From Anodontia alba (taxonomy: Eukaryota; Mollusca; Bivalvia; Lucinida; Lucinidae), in assembly GCA_964016985.1 (NCBI GenBank), contig OZ024821.1, forward strand, positions 125,238,035 to 125,302,034: a DNA stretch of 64,000 bases. The letters run 5' to 3'. The translations under genes and the position numbers were made by a program. Below, one piece after another: positions 62,602 through 64,000 of this stretch (position 1 is its first letter; the number at the start of each line of letters is the position of its first letter). Under the pieces are notes generated by a model. It had not been told where the DNA came from. It was given only the letters and a program-made list of their open reading frames with translations, and did not search any database.

Positions 62602-62846
62602 TCATAAGTCAGCAGGCCCCGTAGCCTAGAGGATAGGAGAGTTGATTCTTAATCCATTCAGTTTCTCACTGCTGTGGTTTGAGTCCGCTCAGGTAACATG
62701 TTGGAAAGCCAAATTCTGCTTACGGATGGTCAAGTGGTTTTTCCCCAGGTTCTTCTGTTTTCGCCCACCTTTAATGAACGATCGGCTTGATATAAGTGAA
62801 ATATTCTTAAAAGGGCTGTAAAACCCAAATCAAAATCATAAGTCAG
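62602..62846 (+). mobile_element. tRNA-Lys-derived SINE with 11-bp target duplication
   Basis: Head CCCCGTAGCCTAGAGGATAG, GATTCTTAATC, degenerate B box GGTTTGAGTCC; 3' end GGGCTGTAAAACCCAAATCA. The duplication TCATAAGTCAG lies at 62602-62612 and 62836-62846. An older relative of 20024-20251. Confidence 0.88.
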
Positions 62847-62867
62847 TACCTCAGCAATCTAGACCCA

Positions 62868-63073
62868 GTTGTTCAAAGCATTGTTAGTTTAATGAGCTCA
62901 TTAATGACTAAATTGTTAATTGTTATAGCTAAGGTATTTTCAAATACATTGATATTTTTGCTGCAAAAATATGAGCAGAAAAAAGTATCAATGTATTTGC
63001 CATAATCCAAGATATAAAAGTTAACATCACGTTAGCTAACAACTTCTTAAGTTTTGAACAACTGGGCCCAGAA
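62868..63073. mobile_element. MITE with CCCAGTTGTTCAAA termini
   Basis: Left ACCCAGTTGTTCAAAGCATT, right AAGTTTTGAACAACTGGGCC. The central hairpin CAAATACATTGATATTTTTG pairs with AGTATCAATGTATTTG. Compare 44325-44480. Confidence 0.7.
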
Positions 63074-63242
63074 AGAACTTGTTTATAACAGCATGGGGAA
63101 TATTTGGATCTGCTGTAGTAGCTAAGATGAGTAGATATACCTCCAAAGCATTCACTCAGACCAGTAATTTTCCCTCCCTTCTCAACCGGGAAAGAATTTA
63201 CTCTACTAACAAATTCTTATTATAGGAGTACCACATCCCTTT

Positions 63243-63475
63243 AACCATTACCATTCTCTGGGCCAATTCAGCAGACAAAAACTGATGACATTTTTCTTTT
63301 TTCTTTTTTTTTGCCAGAAAATATTCTTTTTTCTTTTTGCAAATTATGCATATTGTTTCCTAAGGGGACAATTTACATGGAACATCAAAGCTTATTTTTT
63401 GGAAAAAAAAATACGTAAAATATATTTCAAAATGTCGTCTGCTGAATTTTTTACCCAGCATACTAAGCATTAAGA
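63243..63475. repeat. Fold-back repeat of the CTGGGCCAATTCAGC family
   Basis: TTACCATTCTCTGGGCCAAT, inner fold CAAATTATGCATATTGTTTC / GGACAATTTACATGGAACAT, then GTCGTCTGCTGAATTTTTTA. Related to 43437-43625 and 32366-32500. Confidence 0.5.
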
Positions 63476-63582
63476 AGGGATTTGTATAAAAGGAAAGGAT
63501 GATATGTTGCTTCCTTCAAATCAAATAAGTTTTGGAAATAATTGGTTGGCATTGCATTTTGTGCAGATACTGTTGAAAACAG

Positions 63583-64000
63583 GTATTCCCCTTTGGCCTA
63601 ATTACTGCACTGTAAGTTTACTTTTTTCAAAAATTACGGAAAAACTCCACCTAATGAGGTGTAAAATAACCGTACTTTTAAGAGCTTATAAGATAATTCA
63701 TGAGAGGATTATTTAATGATGCTAATGGGATTCAAATGAGTATCTACAACATACTTTTTTATAAAGAAGTTGATAACAGTTTACAGACAGTAATCTGAAG
63801 ACTAGGAACTTGCTTGACTGTAGACAAAGGTGGTTATACTATATAGGAGCTTGCATAGCTCAAGGTAAGAGGGGTGCCCCAGATAAATATATTTCTACAC
63901 AAAAATTGTTGTAGATAATTGATTAGAATGATCTTGGTAAAGCATTTCTAATGACTATTACAACAGAAATTAGAACAAAAATGAGAAGTAGGAAATACCA
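63583..64000. repeat. Partial palindromic-module elements at the right edge
   Basis: 63583-63790 has a TACCRTATT-family-like left part (GGCCTAATTACTGCACTG) and one module arm (GGGATTCAAATGAGTATCTA, CAACATAC, TTATAAAGAAGTTGATA). 63905-63975 is a further weak inverted pair (TTGTTGTAGATAATTGATTA / TAATGACTATTACAACAG). Confidence 0.45.

Overview
This is a nuclear genome window from a repeat-rich invertebrate. A bivalve mollusc is the best guess. That is an inference from the style of the repeats: long arrays of 120-240 bp units inside mobile elements, several tRNA-derived SINE families, and 'pearl'/HINE-like elements. It is not based on any species-diagnostic gene. GT-AG introns of 17-18 kb rule out a prokaryote.

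The window contains parts of two conserved genes in head-to-head orientation. On the minus strand is the 5' part of ANAPC2, the cullin-like scaffold subunit of the anaphase-promoting complex: exon 1 at 8689-8763 and exon 2 ending at 4157. On the plus strand is PPIL3, a small spliceosome-associated cyclophilin. Its ATG is the last codon of a tiny exon (9027-9029), followed by coding exons at 26788-26862, 43646-43739 and 61722-61789. The rest of PPIL3 lies beyond the right edge. The start codons are 263 bp apart, so about 240 bp between 8764 and 9001 probably acts as a shared bidirectional promoter. Only about 0.5 kb of 64 kb is recognisable host coding sequence.

Everything else is transposons and satellite-like arrays in introns or flanks. 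(1) Minus-strand LINE relics lie at 11487-12860 and 21202-24410, with a short LINE 3' end at 55364-55566 and a hAT-type transposase relic near 44949-45180. (2) At least four tRNA-SINE families occur, several with clean 9-13 bp target duplications. They share a 3' end of the form GTWAAACCCAA followed by a short repeat tail. (3) Many MITEs occur: TTAA-flanked (piggyBac-like) copies at 4224, 24751, 27725, 43112 and 62130; a pogo-like one at 39309; hAT-like ones at 6848 and 15316; and TIR elements with internal arrays at 7518-8549 and 13487-15711. (4) A large superfamily of elements has a subterminal inverted repeat at each end, a tandem core and a 3' palindrome followed by a TCTTGT-type end. Examples are 9720-10807, 33036-37900 with two further elements nested inside, 39094-42445, 45746-49040, 49112-50412, 51427-53346 and 59129-61308. 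This is the architecture of Helentron-associated elements (HINEs) and bivalve 'pearl' elements. (5) A palindromic module with a core near GTGGGTACTCATTAGAAG sits inside several otherwise different TIR elements. Its two arms agree with each other better than with other copies.

I found no complete protein-coding gene, no RNA gene that looks functional, no CRISPR array and no operon. Nearly all short ORFs in the window are translations of tandem repeats.
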